Positions 33,065 through 41,170 of a stretch of 64,000 bases of DNA are shown piece after piece (position 1 is the first letter of the stretch; each line of letters opens with the position of its first letter). This DNA comes from JAXLYX01 sp046351215 (GTDB lineage Bacteria > Myxococcota_A > Polyangia > Polyangiales > Houyiibacteriaceae). A program made the position numbers and the translations under genes. The notes under the pieces are model-generated. The model searched no databases. It was not told the DNA's origin and saw only the letters and a list, made by a program, of their open reading frames with translations. Location: NCBI GenBank assembly GCA_046351215.1, contig JAXLYX010000021.1, forward strand, positions 39,333-103,332. Reading direction: 5' to 3'.

Positions 33065-34252
33065 TCACGAGCTCGACGCCCGCGCCGGTCCGCTGCGTTC
33101 GCTGACGAGCGCATCGCCCTCGGGCGAGGGCAGCCCCCGAGGCGCGGGAAGCGCAGGCGAGGACGCACCCGCGAACGCGCGCCACCCTTCCCAGAGGGTG
33201 GGAGCGATGTCGCGGAAGCTCGGGCAGACGACCTCCGTTCCGGCCAGCGCGCGCCGCGTGTTCCGGTCGTCGTAGGTCGCCTGCGAGAAGAGCTGTCCGA
33301 GCACCGAGGTCGGAGCCGCGAGGAAGCGCGACACGAGGCGGGACAGCCACGCGGGCACGAAGCGCCTCGCGCGCCCCACGAATGCGTGCGCGAGGCGGGC
33401 GGCGAACGGGGAGCGGAGGCGATGGACGCGTGGTCCGCCGGCGACGTCGAAGAGCACGGAGACGAGCTCTCCGACGCTCGGCGGATCGGGCGGCACCAGC
33501 GCGAAGACGCGGCCGTCGAGGCCTTCCTGGAAGGCGATCGCATCGAGTGCCGAGCCCACGTAGTCGACGGGCACGAGCGGCATCCGCCCTCCTTCGACGA
33601 AGGGCAGAGGCAGCCATCGCGGGAGGATCGCGCTCACGAGGCGGACCTTGTCGAAGAAGTAGTAGGGTCCGTCCGCCTTCGCGATCGCGCCGGAGCGGGA
33701 GTGGCCGACGACGATCCCGGGGCGATAGATGCGCCACGGCACGCGGCATTCCTCGCGGACGATCCGCTCGGACTCGAACTTGCTCCGGTAATAGGGATGC
33801 TCGAGAGGCTGGCCGACGTCGAAATCGCTCTCGAGGAAGGTGCCCTCGAAGCGATCGCCCGAGACCGCGATGCTCGAGACGTGGTGGAGATGCACGTCGG
33901 GGCCGAGGGCGTTCGCGAACGCCACGACCTCCCGCGTTCCGTCGAGGTTGATCCGATTCGCCTCCTCGTCGGTCATGCCCATGTCGTAGACGGCGGCGAG
34001 ATGGAAGAGGTGATCGATCCGCGACGGGAGCACCTCGTGGCGAGGACGATCGAGGAGGCCGGGCCGGGTGAGATCCCCGGTGACGACGTGGATGCGCGAG
34101 GCCGCCGTGCCGTGGCGGGCGAGCGACGCGACGAAGCGCGCTCGCGAGCCCTCGCGCACGAGGACGCAGATCTCGAGCTCCGGACGCGCGAGGAGCTTCT
34201 CGAGGAGGTGGTGACCGATGAAACCGGTCGCACCGGTGACGAAGACGTTCAC
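33065..34252 (-). CDS. Extended SDR oxidoreductase, NAD(P)-binding, thioester-reductase-like
   Basis: 395 residues from GTG 34252, with AGGAG nine bases upstream. The Rossmann dinucleotide motif is GATGFIG (residues 7-13), with Asp-Arg binding in the loop after. The catalytic YxxxK is YYRSK near residue 155, with the Ser in HHVSSIAVSG. A long C-terminal extension with VPVDYVGSALDAIAF and LSRLVSRFLAAP suggests an acyl- or thioester-processing subfamily (fatty acyl-CoA reductase N-domain type, PF07993). Second gene of a two-gene operon; the 24-bp gap after the gene at 34277 and the shared strand support coexpression. Confidence 0.85.
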   Translation of the reverse strand: MNVFVTGATGFIGHHLLEKLLARPELEICVLVREGSRARFVASLARHGTAASRIHVVTGDLTRPGLLDRPRHEVLPSRIDHLFHLAAVYDMGMTDEEANRINLDGTREVVAFANALGPDVHLHHVSSIAVSGDRFEGTFLESDFDVGQPLEHPYYRSKFESERIVREECRVPWRIYRPGIVVGHSRSGAIAKADGPYYFFDKVRLVSAILPRWLPLPFVEGGRMPLVPVDYVGSALDAIAFQEGLDGRVFALVPPDPPSVGELVSVLFDVAGGPRVHRLRSPFAARLAHAFVGRARRFVPAWLSRLVSRFLAAPTSVLGQLFSQATYDDRNTRRALAGTEVVCPSFRDIAPTLWEGWRAFAGASSPALPAPRGLPSPEGDALVSERSGPARASSS

Positions 34253-34276
34253 GGCGTTCTCCTGCTGCGAGCGCCC

Positions 34277-35278
34277 TCAGGCGACGAGGCCCCGGCCCCG
34301 GAAGTACTCGATCGCGTCCCGGATCGTCTCCTCGATGGGACGGAAGGTCGCGCCGAGCTCCTCGACGGCTCGACGGTTGCTGTAGTAGCCAGCGCGCCCG
34401 TTGTAGGCGACGAGCTCCGGCGTCATCTCCGGCTCGCGGCCGAGCGCCATCGATCCGGCCGCGATCGCCCGGATCACCGCGAGCGTCACCGAGGGAGGGA
34501 CGCGGATCGGACGCGGGAGGCGACGGTGATGGACCCGCGCGATGGTGTCGAGGAACGTCCGATTGTCGAGACGATGACCGCTCGCGATGTACATCCTCCC
34601 GCGCTGACCACGCTCGGCCGCGAGGACGTGCACGCGCGCGGCGTCACGCACGTCGACGTAGGAGAGCCCCCCGGACGAGTACGCGGGAGCCTTCCCGGCG
34701 CAGACCGCGAGGATGATCTTGCCCGACGGAGTCGGCCCGACGTCACCCGGTCCGAAGACGACGGCGGGAGAGACGATGCGCACGTCGAGCCCCCAATTCG
34801 CGAAGTCGAACGCCGTGAGCATCGAGAGATGCTTCGAGCGGCTGTAGTGGAAGTTCAGGTCCCACGCGTCGTAGGGCGTCGTCTCGTCGGCAACGCGGCC
34901 GCGTGCGGGGCGACCGAGGCCCACGACGCTCGCCGTGTACACGACTCGCTCCACGTCCGAACGCCGGGCCGCCTCGAGCACGTTGAACGTACCGCGCTGG
35001 TTGACGTGGTACATCGCGGTCGGGTCGCGGACGTAGTCCTTGTAGATCGCGGCGCAGTGGAAGACCGTGTCGATGCCCGTCGTGGCGCGGCGACAATCGT
35101 CGACCGACATCACGTCGCCACGGACCACCTCGACCCCGTCGAGCCCCTTCAGGTTCTCGAGCGATTCCTCGGGCCTCGCCAGGACTCGAACCGAAAGGCT
35201 CTTCGAGCCGAGCTCGCGGACGATCGAGCTCCCGAGGAAGCCCGCTCCGCCGGTCACCAACACCTTTCGCATCGCCAT
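34277..35278 (-). CDS. NAD-dependent epimerase/dehydratase family protein (HpnA-like)
   Basis: 333 residues from ATG 35278. Rossmann motif GGAGFLG (residues 10-16), then VLVTGG; the catalytic Tyr-Lys is HYSRSK about residue 145, with TASVVGLG before it. The pattern resembles hopanoid-associated sugar epimerase HpnA and related enzymes, but no hopanoid gene is adjacent. It leads the operon with the SDR gene at 33065. Its promoter region holds a dyad identical to the cytochrome site in 15 of 17 positions. Regulation by a common repressor is likely. Substrate is not known. Confidence 0.88.
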   Translation of the reverse strand: MAMRKVLVTGGAGFLGSSIVRELGSKSLSVRVLARPEESLENLKGLDGVEVVRGDVMSVDDCRRATTGIDTVFHCAAIYKDYVRDPTAMYHVNQRGTFNVLEAARRSDVERVVYTASVVGLGRPARGRVADETTPYDAWDLNFHYSRSKHLSMLTAFDFANWGLDVRIVSPAVVFGPGDVGPTPSGKIILAVCAGKAPAYSSGGLSYVDVRDAARVHVLAAERGQRGRMYIASGHRLDNRTFLDTIARVHHRRLPRPIRVPPSVTLAVIRAIAAGSMALGREPEMTPELVAYNGRAGYYSNRRAVEELGATFRPIEETIRDAIEYFRGRGLVA

Positions 35279-35321
35279 CCCCCCCGCAGGCCCGCTCGCG
35301 GGCCGAGCCTCGGATGGTACG

Positions 35322-35342
35322 CTGATACAATTCCTGTATCAG
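35322..35342. promoter_or_regulatory. Operator dyad, copy 2 (shared with the site at 20746)
   Basis: CTGATACA-ATTCC-TGTATCAG, perfect 8-bp arms, 44-64 bases before the epimerase start. On the minus strand the core GATACAG-GA-ATTGTATC matches the cytochrome site at 20746 in all but the two central positions. TTGCAA just upstream could be the -35 with the dyad covering the -10. Confidence 0.75.
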
Positions 35343-35382
35343 TGTTGCAAGGCGAGCCGCGGGAGGGAGGAAGCCGGCCCCC

Positions 35383-36567
35383 TCATGGAGGCGCGGTCGC
35401 CGACCACACGACGGCGCCCGTCGTGCCATCGCACCGCTGGTACTCACGCTTGCTCGTGGCGACGACGAGCGAGCCGTCGCGTAGCCATTCGAGCGCTTGG
35501 ACCCATCCGCGGAAGCGTTCCGTGCGGAAGAGGACGAGTCCGGTCGCCGTGTCGACGACGGTCACGCGCCCCGAGGAGCCATCGGGGGCCACCGTGGCGA
35601 TGGCGATCCGATCGCCTGCGCTCGTGAGCGCGAGGGCGCTCGACTCGCGGGCTTCGTCGAAGCGAGCGAGGACGGTCCCGGTCCCGGTCTTCGGCACGAG
35701 CCGCAGGAGCTCCAGCCGGTCTTCGCCGTCCGCGCAGACCGCATGGACGACGCTCCCGTCCGCGCTCGCGGTCGCTCGGGAGGTCGTCGCCGACATCAGC
35801 AAGCAGGCGGCCTCCGCGGCACCGAGCGAGGCGCCGTGCGGGAGGAATGCGCCGGTGGTCAGGTCGACGCGATGGAGCCCTCGCGTTCGCCCGTCGGCCC
35901 AGTGGGTCGGGTCGCTCGGCGTCGACGAGGGCAGGAAGCCCGCGGCCACGAGGACCTCGCCCGAATCGAGCCGACGTACGAAGAGGGTCGCGAACCGGGC
36001 GATCGGACCGGCTCCGACTCCGGGCAGACGCTCCGGCGAGACGGGCACACCCAGGGAGCGCCTCGGCGCTGGACCGAAGGACTCGGTGCGCAGCTCGAGA
36101 GGCCCCGACCATTCGGAGTAGAGCCCCCTCTGCCCCGAGGAGCGGGAGGGTCGCTCGAGCAGGAGCACGGTCCGCTCGTCGATGCTGGCAGCGGGCGAGC
36201 CGCTCCCGTTCCGCCCGGCCCGGGTGCGCGTCGTGAGCGAGACCGACTCGTTCGGCGTGAGGCCGAAGATGTCGCCCCCGGGAAGGCAGACCACGTGGTC
36301 GAAGTATCCCGAGAAGCGAGAGCGGATCGTTCCGTCGCGGAGGTCGACGAGCACGGCCTCGTCTCCCGTGACGGCCAACGTGGTCTCGTCCCGGGTCACG
36401 CAGCCCGAGGTCCAATAATGCTCCATCGGCGTGAAGAGCCCGCGGAGGAGCCCCCAGACCCCGAGCGCGCCTGCGATCAACGGCGGCGCGGCGAAGAGCA
36501 GAGCGCAGCCGAGCGCGAGCGGATGCCAGGGCCTCGAAGGAGGGCGGGGTGCGGGGGCCTTCTGCAT
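35383..36567 (-). CDS. Membrane-anchored beta-propeller protein
   Basis: 394 residues from ATG 36567. An N-terminal transmembrane anchor (HPLALGCALLFAAPPLIAGALGVWGLL) is followed by propeller-like strands: LAVTGDEAVLVDLRDGTIRSRFSG, GDIFGLTPNESVSLTT, and, near the end, GDRIAIATVAPDGSSGRVTVVDTATGLVLFRTERFRGWVQALEWLRDGSLVVATS. The folding pattern resembles WD40 or PQQ-like propellers without any catalytic residues. Similar propeller genes occur at 2893 and 42541. A possible sensor or scaffold at the membrane; role unknown. Confidence 0.75.
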   Translation of the reverse strand: MQKAPAPRPPSRPWHPLALGCALLFAAPPLIAGALGVWGLLRGLFTPMEHYWTSGCVTRDETTLAVTGDEAVLVDLRDGTIRSRFSGYFDHVVCLPGGDIFGLTPNESVSLTTRTRAGRNGSGSPAASIDERTVLLLERPSRSSGQRGLYSEWSGPLELRTESFGPAPRRSLGVPVSPERLPGVGAGPIARFATLFVRRLDSGEVLVAAGFLPSSTPSDPTHWADGRTRGLHRVDLTTGAFLPHGASLGAAEAACLLMSATTSRATASADGSVVHAVCADGEDRLELLRLVPKTGTGTVLARFDEARESSALALTSAGDRIAIATVAPDGSSGRVTVVDTATGLVLFRTERFRGWVQALEWLRDGSLVVATSKREYQRCDGTTGAVVWSATAPP

Positions 36568-36708
36568 GTTCCGATACCTCGAAGCCTCGCCCCTCCGCCC
36601 TCGAAGTGCGAGCGGCCAAGACGAATATCTCGGGGTGGGCGACGCTCGTCCCCGTCGGCGCCCCGCCGCGTGACAAGCCGCTTGCCTGCATGCGACGCTC
36701 GCCCTCGC

Positions 36709-37173
36709 ATGGAGCCCGTGGTCGTTCGCCCGTCACGCGTGGTGAGCGCGGTGCTCGGCGGCTTCGGGCTCGTCGGGCTCGGGCTCGCCGCCGGCTTCGT
36801 CGCGCGGGGCGGCGCGCTCCTCGTCGTCGCCGTCGTCCTCGGAGCGGTCTGCGCGCTCATGGTCTTCGCGGCCGTCGCCACGCTCGTTCCCGGTTGGGTG
36901 CTCCTGCGGATCGACGACGACGGCGTCTCCGTGAAGCGGGGACGAACGCTCTCCGCGTACCGCTGGGTCGACATCGAGCGATTCGGCATCGCACCGGCGG
37001 GCCGCAACACGTGGATGGTCGCCCTTCGCTTGCGGCCGGGCCATCCGCAGAAGTCCGCGGACGCGGCCGCGGACTTCGATGCGACGCTCGGCGCGGGCTG
37101 GGCGCTCGACTGCACCGAGCTGCGCGCGTTGCTCGAGGAGCGCCATCGCCTCGCCCTCGCGGACGACCGCTAG
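36709..37173 (+). CDS. Membrane protein with PH-like C-terminal domain
   Basis: 154 residues from ATG 36709. Two transmembrane segments (VVSAVLGGFGLVGLGLAAGFVA and LLVVAVVLGAVCALMVFAAVATLV) lie in the first 60 residues. The remainder is soluble: WVLLRIDDDGVSVKRGRTLSAYRWVDIERFGIAPAGRN, a beta strand pattern with the Trp typical of bacterial PH domains (bPH or DUF304-like). Cytoplasmic domain after two helices. Such proteins are common and poorly understood. It diverges from the propeller gene; 142 bp separate the starts. Confidence 0.8.
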   Translation: MEPVVVRPSRVVSAVLGGFGLVGLGLAAGFVARGGALLVVAVVLGAVCALMVFAAVATLVPGWVLLRIDDDGVSVKRGRTLSAYRWVDIERFGIAPAGRNTWMVALRLRPGHPQKSADAAADFDATLGAGWALDCTELRALLEERHRLALADDR

Positions 37174-37361
37174 GATCTTGGGGGCGCTCCGCGCGGGGGA
37201 CGCGGTACCAACGCGTGTGCGCACGAACACCGCCCGTGCGCGCACGGGCGCGGAGGCGCTTCGCGCACGTGCGAGGCGCGGAACCACGCGGGAATCGGGC
37301 TTGGCACGCCCCCTGCTTCTCTCGCCTCGAGCCCGCTCGGGGGCCGTAGGAGGCGGAGACG

Positions 37362-38510
37362 ATGCGTGGATACGGACGACTGTGGGCGCTCTCGGTGATG
37401 ACCTCGATCGGTCTCGGCTGCGCCGGGGCGGGCGGGGGGGACGCGCCACAGAGCGCGGTGAGGCGCGCGTCCGCGGAGCTCGTCTGCCACATGGCCTTCG
37501 CTTGTCCCTCCGCCAGCTCCATCCTCGCGGGGTTCTCCGTCACCTTCCCCACGGAGGAAGACTGCGTGGAGGGCTACCGCACCCCGGTCTCGCCCGCCCT
37601 CGAGGCCGCGTTCGACCGCGGGACGGTCGTCGTGGACGAGGACGCCATGGCGGAGTGCATGGCCGAGCTCGGCGAATCCTGCCCGCCCGTCGGTGTCGCG
37701 CTGCTGCCGCACGCCTGTTCGTACTACCTGCGGGGCACGGTGCCGCTCGGGGGCGCCTGCACGCTGATGGCGGAGTGTGCGGATGGGATCTGCGACGTCC
37801 CTGCGGGGCAGACGTGCGGCACCTGTCGTGCCGGCACCGTCCCGCTCGGCGGGAGCTGCTCGATCGACGGCCAGTGCGCTCCCTCCGCGCAGGGCGAGGT
37901 GCAATGCCTGGTCGACTCGACGTACCACGGGACCTGCCAGCTCCCGAAGCCCCTCGTCTTCGTGCACGGCGCCGAGGGCGCGAGCTGCGGCGCCCCCGCG
38001 GACGCCAATGGAAACCAATACGTCTGCGGAGACGGCCTCTTCTGCGACGGATCGCGACACTGCCGGCGCGTGCTGTCTCCCGGCGAGACCTGTGTGCCCG
38101 GCACCGACGCCTGCGTGATCGGCGCGGCGTGCATCTCGTTCGGCAACGAAGCGCGTTGCCGTGGCCTCACCCGGCGGACGAACGTCGGCGAGTCGTGTTC
38201 CGTCGCCGACGCCACGACGATGTACCTCTGCGACGACGCCGCCCGGCTCGTGTGTGACGAGAATCAGACGTGCCAGCGCATCGGGGACGGCAAGGTCGGC
38301 GCCGCGTGCGCCTTCACGACACACTGCGACGACGGTCTCTTCTGCGCGGTCCCCTCGGGCCAGACGCGTGGCGTCTGCGAGGCCGAGCGGGAGGACGGTC
38401 GCGAGTGCCTGGGGCCCGCCCAATGCCGATCGGGTTACTGCGAGATCCCGGCAGGCTCGTCCCAGGGCGTGTGTGGGAAACCCGTGGTCGCGGCCTGCAC
38501 CGCGAGCTGA
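37362..38510 (+). CDS. Cys-rich lipoprotein with Dickkopf-like Cys repeats
   Basis: 382 residues from ATG 37362 with GGAGGCGGAG ahead. The signal peptide ends SIGLGCAG (lipobox). A first domain of about 100 residues (AELVCHMAFACPSASS, DEDAMAECMAELGESC) has regular Cys pairs. The remainder is a series of Cys units such as PLGGACTLMAECADGICDVPAGQTCGTC and GESCSVADATTMYLCDDAARLVCDENQTCQRIG, typical of myxobacterial surface lipoproteins. Its architecture is close to that of the protein at 53613 (DUF-like N-domain, then Cys units). No enzyme motif. Function unknown, likely cell surface. Confidence 0.82.
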   Translation: MRGYGRLWALSVMTSIGLGCAGAGGGDAPQSAVRRASAELVCHMAFACPSASSILAGFSVTFPTEEDCVEGYRTPVSPALEAAFDRGTVVVDEDAMAECMAELGESCPPVGVALLPHACSYYLRGTVPLGGACTLMAECADGICDVPAGQTCGTCRAGTVPLGGSCSIDGQCAPSAQGEVQCLVDSTYHGTCQLPKPLVFVHGAEGASCGAPADANGNQYVCGDGLFCDGSRHCRRVLSPGETCVPGTDACVIGAACISFGNEARCRGLTRRTNVGESCSVADATTMYLCDDAARLVCDENQTCQRIGDGKVGAACAFTTHCDDGLFCAVPSGQTRGVCEAEREDGRECLGPAQCRSGYCEIPAGSSQGVCGKPVVAACTAS

Positions 38511-38531
38511 GGGCGCGTCGCTCCGCCGGCC

Positions 38532-40250
38532 TCAGCCGCGCGAGCGCGAGCTCCGACGCGAAGCCGGGGTCGGGCTCTCGGGCCCGGAAGAAGGCGACGC
38601 CGTTGCGCTCCGCGCGGGAGCCGACGCCTGCCGCACGGGGGCGCGGTACGTGAAGCTCAGCCCGAAGAACCAGGTCCCGGAGCCGTAGGTTCCCGGGCAG
38701 CCGGTCTTGATGGGCTGCCCCGGGCGACACGTCGGTTGGTACACCAAGCTCCCGTTCGCATCGGTCTGCTGGGGAATGGTGTACGGATGCGTTCCGGCCC
38801 CATAGGCCACGACGAGATCGAGGAGGAAGTGCCCGAGTCGCAGCCCGGCGCCTGCGTAGTATCCGAGCTGGTAGCCGGGGGCGACGCCGAACTGCGTCGC
38901 GGTGTACGAGGGCGTCGCGCTGTTCGAGCCGCTCATGCCGAGGCGGAGCGAGACGGGACGGCTCACCTGGTATTCGGCGCCGAGCTGCCAGCCGAAGACG
39001 TTCTTCCAATCGAAGGGCTGCGTCATCGCGCCGAGGCCCATCGACTGGATCAGGGGATCGTCGAGGTGGATCGTGAGGCCCTTGTTCGCCTCCTTGTGGA
39101 GCTGGACGCGGGCTCCGGCCGTGAGCATGAGGCGTCGCTCGAGGAGCCACCAAGCGACGCCGAAGTCGAAAGCATGCGGGATGTACCAGGTCGCCTTCGA
39201 CGGGATGTCGTGCGTGATGTCGTGGACGAGCGACGCGACGGTCGCGCCCTGCGGGATGGAGAGGCCCTCGATTCCGTCGAGCAGGCCCGTCTGCCCGAGC
39301 CAGCCGATGGGCAGGCTCCCGAATCGCTGGACGAGACCTCCGATGAGCTCGTTCGAATTCAGATCGAGGTTCGTCGTCCCGCTGAAATCCACGCGGGTCT
39401 TCGAGCGGTAGGAGAAGCCGAGCGCGACGTTGCGGTGCGGCCGGTAGTTGACGCCGAACAAGACGCCCGGCAGGCCGAAGCCGCTCATGTTCGATTGCGC
39501 GACGGCATAGCCGAGCCCGAACGTCCCCTGGGGGTTGTCCGGGGGATAGAGCGCACCGAGCGCCTCCTGGGTCGTCGACTGCTTGAGGATGCCGTACGGC
39601 AGGCGGAGCGAGAGGCCGAGCGAGAGGTTGTCGAGGATCCGGATCGAGAAGGGGATCGCGAGCTCGAAGATCGCCAGCGTCACGCTCTCGTCGTGCGGCG
39701 TCGAGGGACAGTAGTCGGCGTTGCGTGCTTGCTCGTCGATGGAGATCGCCGGCTGCCCCTGGAAGACGTTGCCTGTCGTGATCGCGTCCGAGAGCGACGA
39801 GAGGCAGGGAGTGCCCGTGCCGAAACGCTCCACTCCGTCGAACGAGCCGCCGAAGCCCATCGAGACGTAGAAGGCCGCGCCGACCGTCAGCCGCCGGCTC
39901 AGACCGAAGGTCGCGCCGAAGAAGGGCAGCGGGACGAAGATGTGCTGGGTCTGCTCGCGCCCGGGTCCGGAGAACGAGGCCGTGAGGCTGACGAGCATGT
40001 TCGTGATCGAGAGCTCGAGCTGGGTCCTCGACGGCGCGAACGCGAGGTTCGCAGGGTTCTTGAGCATGCCCGCAGGTGTGTCGAGGTAGGCGGTGCCCGT
40101 CCCTCCCATCGCCATCCCGCGTGCGCCGTACATCAGCGAGGGCTCGGGGTTGGCGCGCGCCATGGAAGGCACGACGAGCGAGACTGCGAGGGCGACGAAC
40201 GCGACGCGCGAAGGGCTCGAGAGCGCGGACATGGGCGGGGACGAGAACAT
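38532..40250 (-). CDS. FadL/OmpP1/TodX-type outer-membrane transporter
   Basis: 572 residues from ATG 40250 with GAGTGG upstream; a TTG twelve codons earlier is less likely. The signal peptide ends MARANP. The mature N-terminus ARGMAMGGTGTAYLDTPAGMLKNPANLAF contains the FadL hatch signature (G-x-x-A-x-x-D-x-P-x-x-x-x-x-NPA). Barrel strands follow to GTWFFGLSFTYRAP. After this last strand there is a 34-residue Ser/Pro/Arg tail not usual in FadL, where the final residue is normally the aromatic end of the barrel. Imports hydrophobic compounds in known homologues. It is flanked by a long AT-richer 279-bp upstream region. Confidence 0.9.
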   Translation of the reverse strand: MFSSPPMSALSSPSRVAFVALAVSLVVPSMARANPEPSLMYGARGMAMGGTGTAYLDTPAGMLKNPANLAFAPSRTQLELSITNMLVSLTASFSGPGREQTQHIFVPLPFFGATFGLSRRLTVGAAFYVSMGFGGSFDGVERFGTGTPCLSSLSDAITTGNVFQGQPAISIDEQARNADYCPSTPHDESVTLAIFELAIPFSIRILDNLSLGLSLRLPYGILKQSTTQEALGALYPPDNPQGTFGLGYAVAQSNMSGFGLPGVLFGVNYRPHRNVALGFSYRSKTRVDFSGTTNLDLNSNELIGGLVQRFGSLPIGWLGQTGLLDGIEGLSIPQGATVASLVHDITHDIPSKATWYIPHAFDFGVAWWLLERRLMLTAGARVQLHKEANKGLTIHLDDPLIQSMGLGAMTQPFDWKNVFGWQLGAEYQVSRPVSLRLGMSGSNSATPSYTATQFGVAPGYQLGYYAGAGLRLGHFLLDLVVAYGAGTHPYTIPQQTDANGSLVYQPTCRPGQPIKTGCPGTYGSGTWFFGLSFTYRAPVRQASAPARSATASPSSGPESPTPASRRSSRSRG

Positions 40251-40529
40251 GTTCCACTCGCGCGCATGTAGCGTTTTTTCGGCCAATTACGCGCTTCTCC
40301 GCGTGTCCCAGCGCGACGTCACCAAACCTCCGCGAACGGCGACGCGAGTTGACCGCCCGGGTCAACGAAGGGCCCCTTGTGGGTCCGAGCGTTCCTCGTT
40401 CCGCGCGCGAGCGCGCTGCGATCGTCCGTGCGACGCGTCTGCGACATGTGCGCCGATCGATCACAGGAGCGCCGCGAATTCCGTCCAGGACATCTTGTGG
40501 TCGACGTCCTACGCCGACAGGATGATTAG

Positions 40530-40988
40530 GTGCCGTCGACGACCTCCGAGAGACCCCACGCGGGAACGGACCTCGTGCCTCACTGGCCTCTGGTCGTCTT
40601 CGAGCTCCCGCCCAAGCTCTCGACCGGATTCGTGGGAGTGCTCGACGCCTCGATGAAGCGCGTCTTCGCTCGGCAGATGCGGTTCGTGTCCCTGGTCGAT
40701 GCCTCGAAGCTCGAGGCGTTGCCGGATGCGAACGCGCGCAAGGCCCTCGGCGAGTGGTCGAAGACCATCGACGCGCCGACGCGCAGGTACCAGGTCGCGA
40801 ACGCGCTGGTCGTTCCTTCGGCCATGGCGCGCGGAGTGCTCACCGCGATCCACTGGATCCATCCGCCGCCGATGCCGACGATCGTCTGCGCCACCGTCGC
40901 CGAGGGCATGAAGTTCCTCGAGGAGCACGCACGCGTCGCGGGCCTTCCGCTCGGCCCCCTGCACGAGTACGCGCGAACGCGGCGCTGA
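40530..40988 (+). CDS. Conserved hypothetical protein, paralogue of the gene at 3566 (member C)
   Basis: 152 residues from GTG 40530, preceded by AGGATG; no earlier start is possible because of the sequence context. Soluble, no signal. It has WPLVVFELPPKLSTGF, DANARKALGEWSKTIDAPTRRYQVANALVV, ARGVLTAIHWIHPPPMPTIV and AEGMKFLEEHARVAGLPLGPLHEY. This is the same order as the gene at 3566. The family size (about 150) and alternation of strands and helices suggest a SpoIIAA or SEC14-like fold. Role unknown; three copies in 64 kb imply expansion in this genome. Confidence 0.75.
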   Translation: MPSTTSERPHAGTDLVPHWPLVVFELPPKLSTGFVGVLDASMKRVFARQMRFVSLVDASKLEALPDANARKALGEWSKTIDAPTRRYQVANALVVPSAMARGVLTAIHWIHPPPMPTIVCATVAEGMKFLEEHARVAGLPLGPLHEYARTRR

Positions 40989-41170
40989 GCGGGGAGCTTC
41001 GTCGGCCTCGCGTGGCGGGCCCTCGCATCGCCGTCTCGGGGTCGTGGAGCGATCGAGCGACTTCGGAGCGCGTCGGGTGGGGATCGGCCCGGTATTCGCT
41101 CATCGAGTTCGCATGCTCCGCGCGCTCCGAACCTGGCAAACTCCTCCCTCTCCCCGCGCGGAGGTGAACC

